Origin: Oscillospiraceae bacterium | Lineage (GTDB): Bacteria; Bacillota; Clostridia; Oscillospirales; Oscillospiraceae | Length of the DNA stretch: 43,460 bases | Assembly (NCBI GenBank): GCA_015067725.1 | Contig: SVLX01000019.1 | Coordinates: 1 to 43,460 of the forward strand | Direction of reading: 5' to 3' | Shown: positions 15,961 through 27,700 of the stretch, one piece after another | Position numbering within the stretch: position 1 is the stretch's first letter | Layout: every line of letters starts with the position of its first letter | The notes under the pieces: model-generated | Seen by the model: the letters and a program-made list of their open reading frames with translations, nothing else | The model's database searches: none | What the model was told of the DNA's origin: nothing | Translations under genes and position numbers: made by a program

Positions 15961-16212
15961 GTGGAGATCGGAACGGTACGGGGTGCGGTTTGGGCCACCC
16001 GGAAAGCCGGCAGTCTGGGTGGCTGTGCCCTTCTGGTGGTGGATACGGCGCAGGGTATCCGGGTGGCGGCAGATGAACTGGGGGCAGGCATCGGAGACCG
16101 GGTACTGCTGACCTTCGGCTCTGCTGCCCGATTGAATATGACTGATGCCCCGGTGGATACATCGGTGGTGGCGATTCTGGATGACAGGGGGTGCAACGAT
16201 GTCGGCCCATGA
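15961..16212 (+). CDS. eutN: Pentameric shell vertex protein EutN
   Basis: GTG 15961 follows AAAGGAGCGG by eight bases. The 83-residue protein has the EutN/CcmL fold signature: MEIGTVRGAVWATRK, ADELGAGIGDRVLLTFGSAAR and DTSVVAILDD. Pentamers of this family close the twelve corners of the shell. Its last codons overlap the start of eutH, indicating translational coupling. Confidence 0.94.
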   Translation: MEIGTVRGAVWATRKAGSLGGCALLVVDTAQGIRVAADELGAGIGDRVLLTFGSAARLNMTDAPVDTSVVAILDDRGCNDVGP

Positions 16213-17290
16213 GATTCTGATTGCGGTGATGGCGTTTTTTGCGGTTTTGGGCGGCGTTGACCGGATTTTCGGTAACCGCATTGGCTTAGGTAAGGAATTT
16301 GAGGAAGGGATTCTTGCACTGGGTGCGCTGGCACTGTCCATGGTGGGCATCATCAGCCTGGCTCCGGTGCTGGCGGGTTTGCTCCGGCCGGTGGTGGTGC
16401 CGGTTTATGGGTTTCTTGGCGCTGACCCGGCCATGTTTGCCGGCACAATTTTGGCCAATGACATGGGTGGTGCCGCTCTTGCCGGAGAACTGGCAGGAAG
16501 TGAGCAGGCGGCGCAGTTGGGCGGTCTGCTGGTGGGTGCCATGCTGGGTGCGACGGTGGTTTTTACCATCCCGGTGGCGCTGGGAATTCTGGACAAGGAA
16601 GACCGACCCTATCTGGCCAAAGGTGTACTGGCAGGAATTGTGACCATTCCTGTGGGCGTGTTTGTGGGCGGTCTGGTGGCCGGGTTTCCGGCGACCATGA
16701 TTCTCCGGAATCTGATTCCCATATTTCTCATGGCGGTGCTGATCGCTCTGGGGCTGTGGCGTTGGGAAAAGGCGATGATTAAAGGCTTCAGCATCTTCGG
16801 CAAGCTGATTGTGGCGGTGATAACGGTGGGCCTGTTGGCTGCCCTGGTGGAGAAGCTCACCGGGCTGGTGCTGATTCCCGGTATGGCGCCCATTACCGAT
16901 GGCCTGTCGGTGGTGGGGGAGATTGCGCTGGTGCTGGCGGGTGCATTCCCGCTGGTCTGGACCATCACGAAACTCTTCCGCAAACCCCTCATGAAGCTGG
17001 GTGGGCTCTTGGGCATCAATGACCGGGCGGCGGCGGGACTCATTGCCTCTCTGGCCAATTCCATTGCCATGTTTGGCATGGTCAAGGACATGGACAGGCG
17101 GGGGAAAATCGTCAATGTAGCTTTTGCGGTGTCAGCGGCTTTCGTCTTTGGAGACCACCTTGGCTTTACCGCCGGATATGATGCTACAATGCTTCTGCCG
17201 GTAATTGTGGGCAAGCTGGTTGGCGGCGTCAGTGCGGTGGCTGTGGCACTTTGGATGAGCAGGGGAGTGGGCAAGGAAAGCAAAGCCTGA
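16199..17290 (+). CDS. eutH: Ethanolamine permease EutH
   Basis: ATG 16199 follows AGGGGG (16186-16191) by seven bases and overlaps eutN by 14 bases. The 363-residue protein is almost wholly hydrophobic, with about ten membrane segments. It carries EutH-typical motifs such as GGVDRIFGNRIGLGKEFEEG and ANDMGGAALAGEL and a late GDHLGFTAGYD. EutH brings ethanolamine into the cell when it is scarce. It is the last gene of the operon and is followed by a terminator. Confidence 0.95.
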   Translation: MSAHEILIAVMAFFAVLGGVDRIFGNRIGLGKEFEEGILALGALALSMVGIISLAPVLAGLLRPVVVPVYGFLGADPAMFAGTILANDMGGAALAGELAGSEQAAQLGGLLVGAMLGATVVFTIPVALGILDKEDRPYLAKGVLAGIVTIPVGVFVGGLVAGFPATMILRNLIPIFLMAVLIALGLWRWEKAMIKGFSIFGKLIVAVITVGLLAALVEKLTGLVLIPGMAPITDGLSVVGEIALVLAGAFPLVWTITKLFRKPLMKLGGLLGINDRAAAGLIASLANSIAMFGMVKDMDRRGKIVNVAFAVSAAFVFGDHLGFTAGYDATMLLPVIVGKLVGGVSAVAVALWMSRGVGKESKA

Positions 17291-17305
17291 CCCCGTCTAA
17301 TGAAA

Positions 17306-17350
17306 AACACCCGACTGGTACCTTAAAATCCGGGTACTGTGTCGGGTGTT
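17306..17350. terminator. Bidirectional terminator between eutH and the regulator gene
   Basis: AACACCCGAC (17306-17315) pairs perfectly with GTCGGGTGTT (17341-17350), and an inner GTACC/GGTAC pairing extends the stem. It separates two convergent genes and is followed by GCATTTT on the plus strand and by AAAAA-derived T runs on the minus strand. Confidence 0.85.
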
Positions 17351-17355
17351 GCATT

Positions 17356-18444
17356 TTAGTTCTTGGGTGGGTCAGTAGGCAGAGCGATATACTCCAGAAT
17401 ATGCTCAAACAGCCGCTGAGTATTACGGATGCCGACGGTGTAACAGAGTTTCCCTTCCAGCATTACCTTGACCAGCAGACCACAGTTATACATACTGTTG
17501 AGATTCCGGAAGATGATGCCCCGGTTAACGTCCAGAATGTCGGCTATCTCATTGCAGTACCGGGGTTTGGTCATGCACAGGCGCATAATGTCCAGCCGAA
17601 TCCGGTCGCCCAGCAACCGCAGACCGGTGACGTGCTCATCCATCAGCTTATCTTTGGGGACTTGCTTCATGGGACACAGGCAACTGGTGGGGCGAAGTTG
17701 CATATGCATGGTCTTCAGTCCACGCCAGACAGAGCGCTGATTCATGTGCTCGTAGACAAAGCGCATACGAATCCAGACCAGCTCCACATCCTCCTGAGGG
17801 ACGGAACGCAAAAGGTCCTGGGGGTTGACGGTCAGGGTATCTTTTTTCCACCGCTCCAGCAGGGGGTCAAAACGCTCAACCCAAGGTTGCAACAGTCGCT
17901 CCAATTCCATAGCTACTGGTTTCATCAGGTGGATGAGGCGCTTCAGGTGCTTCTCATAATCGGAGAATACGGATACCAGCTCCCGCTTCAGCCCCTCCGG
18001 TGCGGGCAAACCACTGAAAATCTGCTTCAGCGGCAGTCCTGCATTGGATGGGCAATCCTCCAGCTCCACCGCCAGACAGCCGATGGAGGATGCATTAAAC
18101 CCGATTTCCCGTTTGCGCCGATAGTGACCAAGAAGGCGATCAACGGCGGTGTCTAAATCGTCTGTGTCCAACTCAAAGAAGGAGGTAATCATAAAGGCGG
18201 CCAGACAGGAGGGAATCATGGGATCAACCTCAAGGGACCAGGGCTGGAAATAATAATTGAGCGCCGGGTCAGTGGGGTCCAGCTTACTGCAGGCTTGGTT
18301 GATGATGGCCGTAATTTCCCCGGGAGGGATGCATATTTCGCCCGGCCAGGTATAGGTATCCTGTGGGAGTTTGTGGTGATAGATTCGGATGGTATCCAGA
18401 GTCTCGTGGAGAATGGCTGGACCTCTGAGAATGGTGATGTCCAT
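17356..18444 (-). CDS. Winged-helix (ArsR-like) regulator with a large N-terminal domain
   Basis: The 362-residue protein has a C-terminal winged-helix domain (about residues 275-350: LLGDRIRLDIMRLC, NEIADILDVNRGIIFRNLNSM, GLLVKVMLEGKLCYTVG) resembling ArsR-type repressors. The N-terminal 270 residues are helical, with no domain I can name, and may bind a ligand. It lacks a clear cysteine metal site. It lies convergent with eutH on the minus strand and is the only transcription factor next to the eut operon, so a role in its control is possible but unproven. AGAGAGG precedes the ATG. Confidence 0.7.
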   Translation of the reverse strand: MDITILRGPAILHETLDTIRIYHHKLPQDTYTWPGEICIPPGEITAIINQACSKLDPTDPALNYYFQPWSLEVDPMIPSCLAAFMITSFFELDTDDLDTAVDRLLGHYRRKREIGFNASSIGCLAVELEDCPSNAGLPLKQIFSGLPAPEGLKRELVSVFSDYEKHLKRLIHLMKPVAMELERLLQPWVERFDPLLERWKKDTLTVNPQDLLRSVPQEDVELVWIRMRFVYEHMNQRSVWRGLKTMHMQLRPTSCLCPMKQVPKDKLMDEHVTGLRLLGDRIRLDIMRLCMTKPRYCNEIADILDVNRGIIFRNLNSMYNCGLLVKVMLEGKLCYTVGIRNTQRLFEHILEYIALPTDPPKN

Positions 18445-18476
18445 GAAAAAAACCTCTCTTGATGGCGCTTATGTCC

Positions 18477-18505
18477 ATAATAACAGAGGTTTCACAACTT
18501 TGCAA
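18477..18505 (-). promoter_or_regulatory. Promoter of the winged-helix regulator
   Basis: On the minus strand TTGCAA (18505-18500) and TATTAT (18482-18477) are 17 bp apart, about 33 bp upstream of the start codon at 18444. Confidence 0.6.
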
Positions 18506-18666
18506 GGGCTGTTTTCACTGGAAACCTTGATTTTTCTTTAAAATTACGGGAACGACAAATGGAACGCTTTTGAACGGGACGGAACAGAATTGGTGGAATG
18601 CCTTGGTTCGTTAAAATAGCCAAAAACAACAGTGGAATTTTGTGGAAAAACACAAAAACAAAAATC

Positions 18667-18695
18667 TTGTATACAAAATTGAAACATGGTATAAT
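18667..18695 (+). promoter_or_regulatory. Promoter of the giant protease gene
   Basis: TTGTAT (18667-18672) and a perfect TATAAT (18690-18695) are 17 bp apart in an AT-rich region, 47 bp before ATG 18742. The preceding intergenic stretch 18506-18666 holds no gene that I can see. Confidence 0.75.
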
Positions 18696-18741
18696 TCTGT
18701 TACATCAGGGACACCTGAAAAAATGTAAAGGAGCGTTATCT

Positions 18742-21700
18742 ATGAAAGCAATGTTCACCAAAATGAAACGTACTCTTGCGATGCTTTTGGCGCTGGCGAT
18801 GCTGGCGGGCATGCTCCCGGGCGTGGCTCGGGCGGCGGAAAGCACACCGGATGACGGATTCATGACCACCGCAAACGTGACGGATGAACTGTCTCAGGAG
18901 GAATTGGCCAGATTCTTCCGGGAGAACATGAATCCGGAAATCGTTTCCGAAGCAGAGCTCCCCGATCCTGAGGAAATCGTTCGGGTTATCGTGGAGCTGG
19001 ATGAGGAGAGTCTGCTGGAGCGTCGGCAGGCTGAACACATGGATGCCATGCCAATGGACAGCTTCCTCAGCACCTCTGCTGCGCAGGAGCAACTCGTTGA
19101 CATCCATACCGCCCAGACGCTGGTGCTGAACCAGATGCGGGAATCTGGAATCAGCAGTCAGGTGACTTATTCTTACAGCACCATCACCAGTGGCTTTGCC
19201 GCGAAGATTGCCTATAAGGATCTGCAAACGGTTGCGGCTATGGATGGGGTTAAGAATGTGGTCATCAGCCAGTTGTTCTACCCCGATGTGGTGGGCAAGG
19301 CTTCTCTGGGTAAGGCGTTGACCGCCGCTGAGATTGCCGCCTATGCCAACAACACCCAGTATCAGGGTGCAGGCATGGTCATCGGCATTCTGGATACCGG
19401 TCTGGACTGGAATCACGAGGCATTTGCCCAGGCACCGGAAGTCCAGCGGTTCACCCGGGATACCATGGAGCAAATTGCCAAGTATGATATCACCTATGAT
19501 GAAGCGGGCAATCTCACAGAGGTCATTGCATACAGCTATGCGGCACTGTGGTATGCCCAGGCCAACTCCGGCAGTGAACTGGCCCTTCTGACTGCCGACG
19601 ACCTGTACAAGAGCCCTAAGGTTCCCTTCGGCTTTGACTATGCCGACGGCGATGCGGATATTATCCCCTCTGCTACGGCAGTGACCAACTATGGCAATGA
19701 CCATGGCACCCACGTTGCCGGTATCGCCGCAGGTAAGACAGTGGATGCTGAGGGTAATGTGACCTTTGCCGGTCAGTCCCCTGAGGCACAGCTTGCCATC
19801 TTCAAGGTCTTCTCCGATGGCTCCAGTGGTGCATCCACCGATACCTTGCTGGCGGCACTGAATGACGCCATTTTGCTGGATGTGGATGTCATTAATATGT
19901 CTTTGGGCTCTCCTGCCGGTTTTGCGGAGGAAGAGGCCGGTTCTGCGGTTCAGGTGTACTATGATACGGTGAAAGCCGCCGGTATTCTTCTGAACTGCTC
20001 TGCCGGTAATACCTATTCTTCCAGCATGGGCGGCCCTCAGAGCGATTATCCCCATGCGGCTGACCCGGACAGTGGCGTTATCAGCTCGCCCAGCTCCTAT
20101 GACGCCGCCCTGAGCGTGGCCTCTGTCAATGCCAGCGAGACCAAGACATTCGGTGTGGGTCAGGAACTGGTTCCCTTCAACGATGTCTCCGGCTATGATT
20201 TTGCCGCTCAGCTTCTGGGCGACAAGACCGAAGCGACCTTCCCCTACGTGATGGTACCCGGCTTCGGCGCGCCGGAAGACTATGAGGGTATTAACGCAGA
20301 GGGCAAGATTGCCGTGGTTATCCGTGGCAGCCTCAGCTTCAACGACAAGCAACTCAATGCCGCCAATGCCGGTGCAATTGGCTGTATCATTTATAACAAC
20401 AAAGACGGCTATCTGCTGAATATGGCCGTTGACAACTACAAGATTCCTACCGTCTCCATCAGCTATGTCAATGGCCGGATGATGGAGAATCAGCAGGATA
20501 AGACCCTGACCCTGACCACTGCCGGTGGCATGGTGTCCATGAGCGATTTCTCCTCCTGGGGTCCTCTGCCCAATCTGGAGCTGAAGCCTGAGATTACGGC
20601 TCCCGGTGGCGACATTTACTCCAGCCTGCCTTTTGCTCAGTATGGCTATATGAGCGGTACTTCCATGGCCAGCCCCTATCTGGCGGGTATCTCTGCCGCC
20701 GCCATGGAGTATGTCACCAAGCTGTATCCCGCTATGGCAGATGCCGACAAGCGGGCGATGGTCAATCAGCTCCTGATGAGTACCGCCGATGTGCTCTATG
20801 ACGACAAGGGCGTTCCGTTCTCTCCCCGTCGTCAGGGTGCAGGTATGGTGGACTTGGCGGCCGCAGTCAATACCCCGGCTTTCCTGTATGTCAAGGACAG
20901 CGACAAAGCCAAGATAGAGCTGGGTCATGATCCCAATAAGGTGGGCAAGTATGACCTGAGCTTCCAGGTGAAGAATCTGGATGCCTTCGACGTTTCTTAC
21001 GATGTGAAAACCATGGTGCAGACGGAGACCATCAGCGCCGACGGTCAGTTTATCCTGCAGGCCGGTCATCTGCTGGAGTCTGTTGCGGAAATTGCCATTA
21101 CCGGTGGCACTGTGGAAGGCAGCACCATTACCGTCCCTGCCCGGGGTGAAGCTACCGTAGTGGTGAGCCTGACCCTGAGCGAGAGCGCCCGGAATTATCT
21201 GGATGCCTTTGAAAACGGCATTTATGTGGAGGGCTTTGTGGAGCTGACCAATGCCGATGACCCTGCCCTCTCCCTGCCGTTCCTGGGCTTCTATGGTGAC
21301 TGGACGCAGGCTCCCATCTTTGAGGAAGCCGATTATTACAACGGTCTGCCGGTTAAGCGTTTTGCCACCGTTCCCACCGGCGTATACGCCATGATGTATG
21401 TGTTCCCTCTGGGTACTTATCCTTTCGTCATGCCTGAGGGTTATACCGAACCTGCCCCCAGCAAGGACTTGATTTCCCTGAATCTGGGCAGTGGCAACGG
21501 CATCAGCAACCTGTATTATCTCCAGTCCGGTCTCCTTCGTGGCGTAAAACACGCCGATGTGCAGATTACCGATGCGGATACCGGCGAGCTGATCCATTCC
21601 GCCTCCGGACTCAATACCCGCAAGGCATACTACAATGCCTCCGCCGGTACAATCCGTGCCGGTATGGTGGGCGATGTTTGGCCTGCCCTGATGAGCTATA

Positions 21701-24700
21701 GCGCAAATGTGGCCAGCGGTACCCAGATGAACTATGAGGTGACCACCTGGCTGGATGTGGAGGGCGCACAGAAGAATGCCCGCAATACCTACTCCTTCCC
21801 GCTGACCGCTGACTCGGAGTTCCCCTGGGTAGTCAATCGGAATGAGCTAAAGTTCTATTATGGCGAAGACGGCAGAGTCTATCTGGACTTGGTGCTCACC
21901 GATAACTTTGCTCTGGCGGCCGCAACCCTGTATTCCGCCACTGAGGGCAGAGACAGCTATGGTCGCCCCACTGGCGGCACTTCTCCCGGCAGTAACTATT
22001 ATGATGGTATGACTCCTGTGCTGAAGGAAGACGGTAGTGTCTACCGCAATTATGAAGAAGCCACCGTCACCTTCGATGTGACCGACTTCTATAAGGAACT
22101 CTATCAGGGTGTATTCTATGTTCTGGCGTATGACTGGGCCATGAACGAATGCTGTCTGAAGATATCCCTTGATGAGATTCCTGTCACAGAGATTAAACTG
22201 GATACCACTGAGGCAACTCTCCCCATCCGGGGCTATGTCCAGCTCAATGCCACCGTTATCCCCGACAACGCCACCAATCAGGCACTGACCTGGACCAGCT
22301 CTGATCCTGCTGTTGCCGAGGTGAGAAGTGGTCTGGTCAAGGCGATTGCCCCCGGCACGACAACCATTACCGTGAAAGCCGATGCCTACAGCGATGTCTT
22401 TGCCGTTTGCAACATCACCGTCACCGAGGAAATGGGTCCCGATGTCCCCATGGAGGACTTTATCCTCAGCAGAACCGGCGTCAGCCTCTATGCCGGGGAA
22501 ACCAATTCCCTGGTTCGGCTGACGGCCTATACCCCCTATACCGCCACCAACTTCGACCTGACCTGGAGCTCCTCTGACGAGGCCGTGGCTACTGTGGACG
22601 AAAATGGTGTGATTACCGGTGTTTCTGCCGGTACTTGCGTGGTTACGGCCAAGGCGGTTCTGGGCGATGCCTTTAAGGAAGTCAATGTTACCGTCCGGGA
22701 GCTGGAGCATGGCACCGGCAGCTTCTCCATTGATGGAGATGTGCTGGTGGGCTACAGCGGCACGGAGGAGACGGTCACCGTACCTGACGGCATTCGGGTC
22801 ATCGGCGACAATGCCTTTAAGGGCAATACCTACATTAAGCACGTGATTCTGCCGGACAGTGTTCAGGAGATTCGCTATCGGGCCTTCTATGGCTGTACCA
22901 ATCTGGAGACCATGGCGATGCCTGAGACCATCCATGCCCTGGGTGAGCAGAGTTTCTATAACTGCAAGAAACTCACCACCTTCGGCCTGACGGAGAAGGG
23001 TGTAATTCCCGGCGGCATGACCGAAATCCCCAAAGGCTGTTTCTATAACTGTAATGCCCTGCAGGGCGAACTGGTCATTCCTGAGGGTGTTACCACCATC
23101 TGTCAGGAAGCCTTCTATGGACTCAAGGCGATTACCAGCATCACCATGCCCAACACCGTAAACAGTTGGGGTCCTGAGGGTGCTTATGCCCAGTTCAGTG
23201 GCTGTAGCAATGTTACCAGCATTACCCTGTCTGAGAATTTGACCAGCCTGCCCCGGAACTGCTTCTTTAGCTGTACCAGTTTGACCGCACTTCCCGACCT
23301 GAAGAACATCACCGAACTGGGCAATGCCTGCTTCCAGCACATGGACGGGGCCAAGGAAATCGTAGTTCCTGCCCAGATTACCTATATGGGCAACCTCTGC
23401 TTCGCCTATTGCGATGTTCTGGAGAAGGTGGAGATTCTCGGCGACCCCGACATGGGCACAGATGCCTTTGCCAATGCGCCGATGCTGACCACCGTTACCG
23501 GTAATTTCACCACCATCGGTGAGTCTATGTTTGAGAAGTGTACCAGTCTGGTGTCTTTCCGGATGCCTGACCAGGTCACCTATATTGGCAAGAATGCCTT
23601 TATGAGCTGTACGGCGCTGGAATCTGTGGTATTCCCCGCCAGCTACTCGGCACTCACCCTGTCTATGGGTGTTGAGCCCTTCAAGAGCTGCAAGGCGTTT
23701 ACCGGCATGGTCATTGAAGATGGCTGTGCGGCGGTGAAGTTTGTGGATGGCGCGCTGTACTCCGGCGACGGCAAGAAGCTGATTTGCTTGCCCGCTGACT
23801 TCAAGGAGACCAATTATACTGTAGCCGACGGCGTGGAAGTCATTGGTTCTTGCGTTTTCTATGGTAATACTGCCCTCACTGGTGTTACCTTCCCCAACAG
23901 CCTGAAGGAAATCGAGGAATACGCCTTCTATAACTGCTCCAAACTCACATCCATTGACTTGCCGGATGGGGTGGAGACCGTTGGGCAGTATGCCTTCTAT
24001 AACTGTGCCGCAGTCAAGACACTGGATTTGGGCAAGAGCCTGAAGGCAGTCACCTCCAATGCTTTCCGAGGCATGAAGCTGGTGGAGTCCATTATCCTGC
24101 CCGATACCGTGACCACCGTTGCGGACTATGCCTTTAAGGACTGCCAGAATGCCACCACCATCATCATTCCTGAGGGCGTGGTGTCCATTGACAAGTATGC
24201 CTTTGAGACTTGTAAGAAGGTGGAGTCCCTGATTCTGCCCTCTACCTTGAAGGAACTGGGTGTACGTGCATTCTATAACTGCAACGCCGTCAAGGAGATT
24301 GACTGCGGTGGATTGACCATGATTCCGGAGTATGCATTCTATGGATGCAAGCTGGCGGAAAAGCTGACCCTCAGCGATGAGGTGACCACTGTTGGTCCGT
24401 CTGCCTTCTATAACTGCTGGGCGCTGACGCTGGAGCGGTGGCCATCCAAGCTGGAGAAGGTGGAAAAGTACGCCTTCTACATGATGCGGGCACAGCAGAA
24501 CTTCGACCTGTCCGCTACCCGCATCACCACTATTGGCCCGTCTGCCTTCTATCAGCCCTATGAAGCCCGCAGTATCGTCTTCCCCAATACCCTGCAGACC
24601 ATCGACAGCAAGGCATTCGCTTACCTGAATTACAATAAGCCCGCCTATGTCACGGAAATCCATATTCCCGCCAAGGTGAGTTACATCGCCAAGGATGCCT

Positions 24701-27700
24701 TTACCTATGCCAACGGCTTGCAGAGCATCACCGTCGACCCGGCCAACAGCGTCTATACCGCAACCAACGGCATCCTGATTCTGCTGGAAACCGGCGAGCT
24801 ATATCTCTGGCCCATGGCCAACACCACCACGGAGTTCACTGTTCCTGCCAACATGACCTCCATTCCCAGCAAGATGTTCCAGAACAACGCCAGCCTGAAG
24901 AAGATCACCATTCACTCCGGCGTTACCTACATCGGCACTTATGCCTTCTCCGGGTCGGATATTGAGGAATTTGTCTTTGAGCCCTGCGCCACGGAGCTGG
25001 TCATCGACAACAGTGCATTCAGCAACTGTGAACTGGTGACGGAGATGAATCTGCCTTATGGTACTACACTTTTGGGCAGTAGCGTATTCAATGGATGCGA
25101 CAATTTGCAAAAGGTCAACCTGCCCGATACCATTACGGAAATGGGCGCCAATACCTTCGCTTACTGCGTCAAACTCTCTGACGTGAAGCTGCCCGCCAGA
25201 CTCAGTGTTATGCCCAACTCCGCCTTCTCCAACTGCCCCAGTCTGGAGGAAATCACCCTGCCTGCCGCCATGAATGACTGTGGCATGGGTCGGGTGACCA
25301 GTCCTTTCTCCTTCTGCACCAGCCTGAAGAACATTTGGGTTGAGGAAGGCTCCCGCTCCTTTAAGAGTGTGGATGGCGTACTGTATAGTCTGGACGGTAA
25401 GACCCTGTGGATTTATCCCATGGCCCGTACAGAAACCACTTATGCCATTCCCGAGGGCACTGTCCGCATTGGCAACCGTGCATTCCTGAACACTGCCGCA
25501 CTGGAAAGCGTCTCCTTCCCCAGCACACTGGTTCGTGTTGGCGACATGGCCCTGTATATGTGCAACAACCTGAAGGACTTCTACTTCAACGGCATGACCG
25601 CTCCTGTTCTGGAGACAGACCTGTCCTCTTATGGTGGCTATTTCAATTATGCCGCTTACTGGAACTTCGTAGATAAGTGGATGGAAGTGGACACCAGCAC
25701 CGGTAAGGTTATCCCCAACAGTCTTGGCCTGAACCTGTACTATCCTGAGAATGCTCAGGGTTACGATGCCTATGTCTGGGAGATTTACTTCCAGTCCGGC
25801 AGTACCAACGTGATGGATGCCAGCTATTTCACTGTGACCGGTCTTAATGTGGTGGAGATCGAAAACCGCAATGCTCTGCTGACCTGGGATGTGGTGAGAA
25901 AGTCCGGTGCTGAGTCCATCACCTATAAGGTTGAGCGCTCTGCCGCCACCCACATTGTCACTGAGACCCAGGATACCTGGCTGTATCACGGCTTTGAGAC
26001 GCTGGCTGATGGTCTGACCGATACCAATTACACCGATACCACTGCACTGGACTTTGGTTTGCACTATGCCTATCGGGTCAGCGCCTACAATGCTGACGGG
26101 GATACCGGCCCTGCCGCCATTGCCACCTTGTACATTGATGCCGACGGAGAAAACGCCGATGAGCTGGCTGCGCTGGCAGTCATTAAGGCCATCGAAGCCC
26201 TGAAGCCCATTGACCGGCTCACGCTGGAAGATGAGTCCCGTATTCAGGATGTCCTGTCCATGTACAATGCCCTGACTGAAGCACAGAAGGCTCTGGTCAG
26301 CAACTACCCCGATCTCCTTGACGCCCTGAACCTGATGGACCGGCTCCATGCGCAGGTGGTCATGGAATTGATTGCCAATCTGCCCAATCCGGAGCACATC
26401 GACCAGAATGACAAGGCTGAGGTTGAGGCTGCCCGGAAAGCCTATGATGCCCTGACCGAAAGCCAGAAGAAGCTGGTGGAGAACCTCCAGAAATTGCTGG
26501 ACTGCGAAAAGGCTCTGGAAGATGACCACAGCCAGACCGAGATCCGCAACGCCAGAGAAGCCACCTGCGAAGAAACTGGCTACACCGGCGATACCTACTG
26601 TCTGAAGTGTGGTATGATGGTGCAAAAGGGACAGGAGATTCCTGCTCTGGGTCACAAGACAGAGATTCAGGGCCAGAAAGAAGCCACCTGCACCGAAGCC
26701 GGATTCACCGGAAACGAAGTCTGCACCGTCTGCGGCAAGCTGATTCAGGCGGGTCAGGTCATTGAAGCTCTGGGCCACACCACCGAGGTTGTGGGCCAGA
26801 AGGAAGCTACCTGCACCGAAGACGGCTATACTGGTGACACGGTCTGCACCGTCTGCGATGAGATTCTGGAGAAGGGCAAAGAGATTGCCGCACCCGGCCA
26901 TGCCACAGAGGTTGTGGGGCAGAAGGATGCTACCTGCACCGAAGATGGTTATACCGGCGATACCATCTGTACCGTCTGCCAAGAAACGCTGGAGCAGGGT
27001 GAAGTGATTCGTGCTCATGGTCACAGTCAGGAGTTGGTTGGTCTGAAGGAGGCCACCTGCACCGAAAATGGATACACCGGCGACATCGTTTGTAATATCT
27101 GCGGCGAACTGCTGGTGGCTGGTGAGGAAGTGCCTGCTCTGGGTCACACCACGGAGATTGTGGGGCAGAAGGAAGCTACCTGCACCGAAGATGGCTATAC
27201 CGGAGATACCGTCTGCACTGTCTGCGGCGAAACCGTGGAGCAGGGTCAGGTCCTTCCTGCCAACTGCCCCGCCAAGCAGTTCAGCGATTTGGATGTGAAC
27301 CAGTGGTATCATGATGGCATCTGCTTCATGCTGAAACAGGGCCTGATGCAGGGTGTGGACGAAGAAAAGGCCATCTTTGCCCCCAATGCCACACTGACCC
27401 GGGCCCAGATGGTGACGGTGCTGTACCGTGCAGCCGGAGAACCCGCCGTCGAGGAGTTGAGCAACCCCTTCTCTGATGTTTCCAACGAAACTTGGTACAC
27501 CGATGCCGTCATTTGGGCATACCATGCAGGTCTGGTCAAGGGTATGGACGATACCACCTTTGCTCCCAATGCCGCCATCACCCGGGAGCAGATGGCCACT
27601 ATTCTCTACCGCAGAGCCCAGGCGGATAAGGTGGAGGAAGACCACCTCGCCCGCTTCACGGATAGAGACCGGATTAGCGACTATGCTGTCGAAGCCATGA

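Noticed and set aside
18736..27645. Three antisense open frames of about 940-950 codons each opposite the protease gene.
   Set aside because: They follow from codon bias on the coding strand (few TTA, CTA and TCA codons). They lack signal, domain or ribosome-site evidence, and the sense protein has clear domains throughout.
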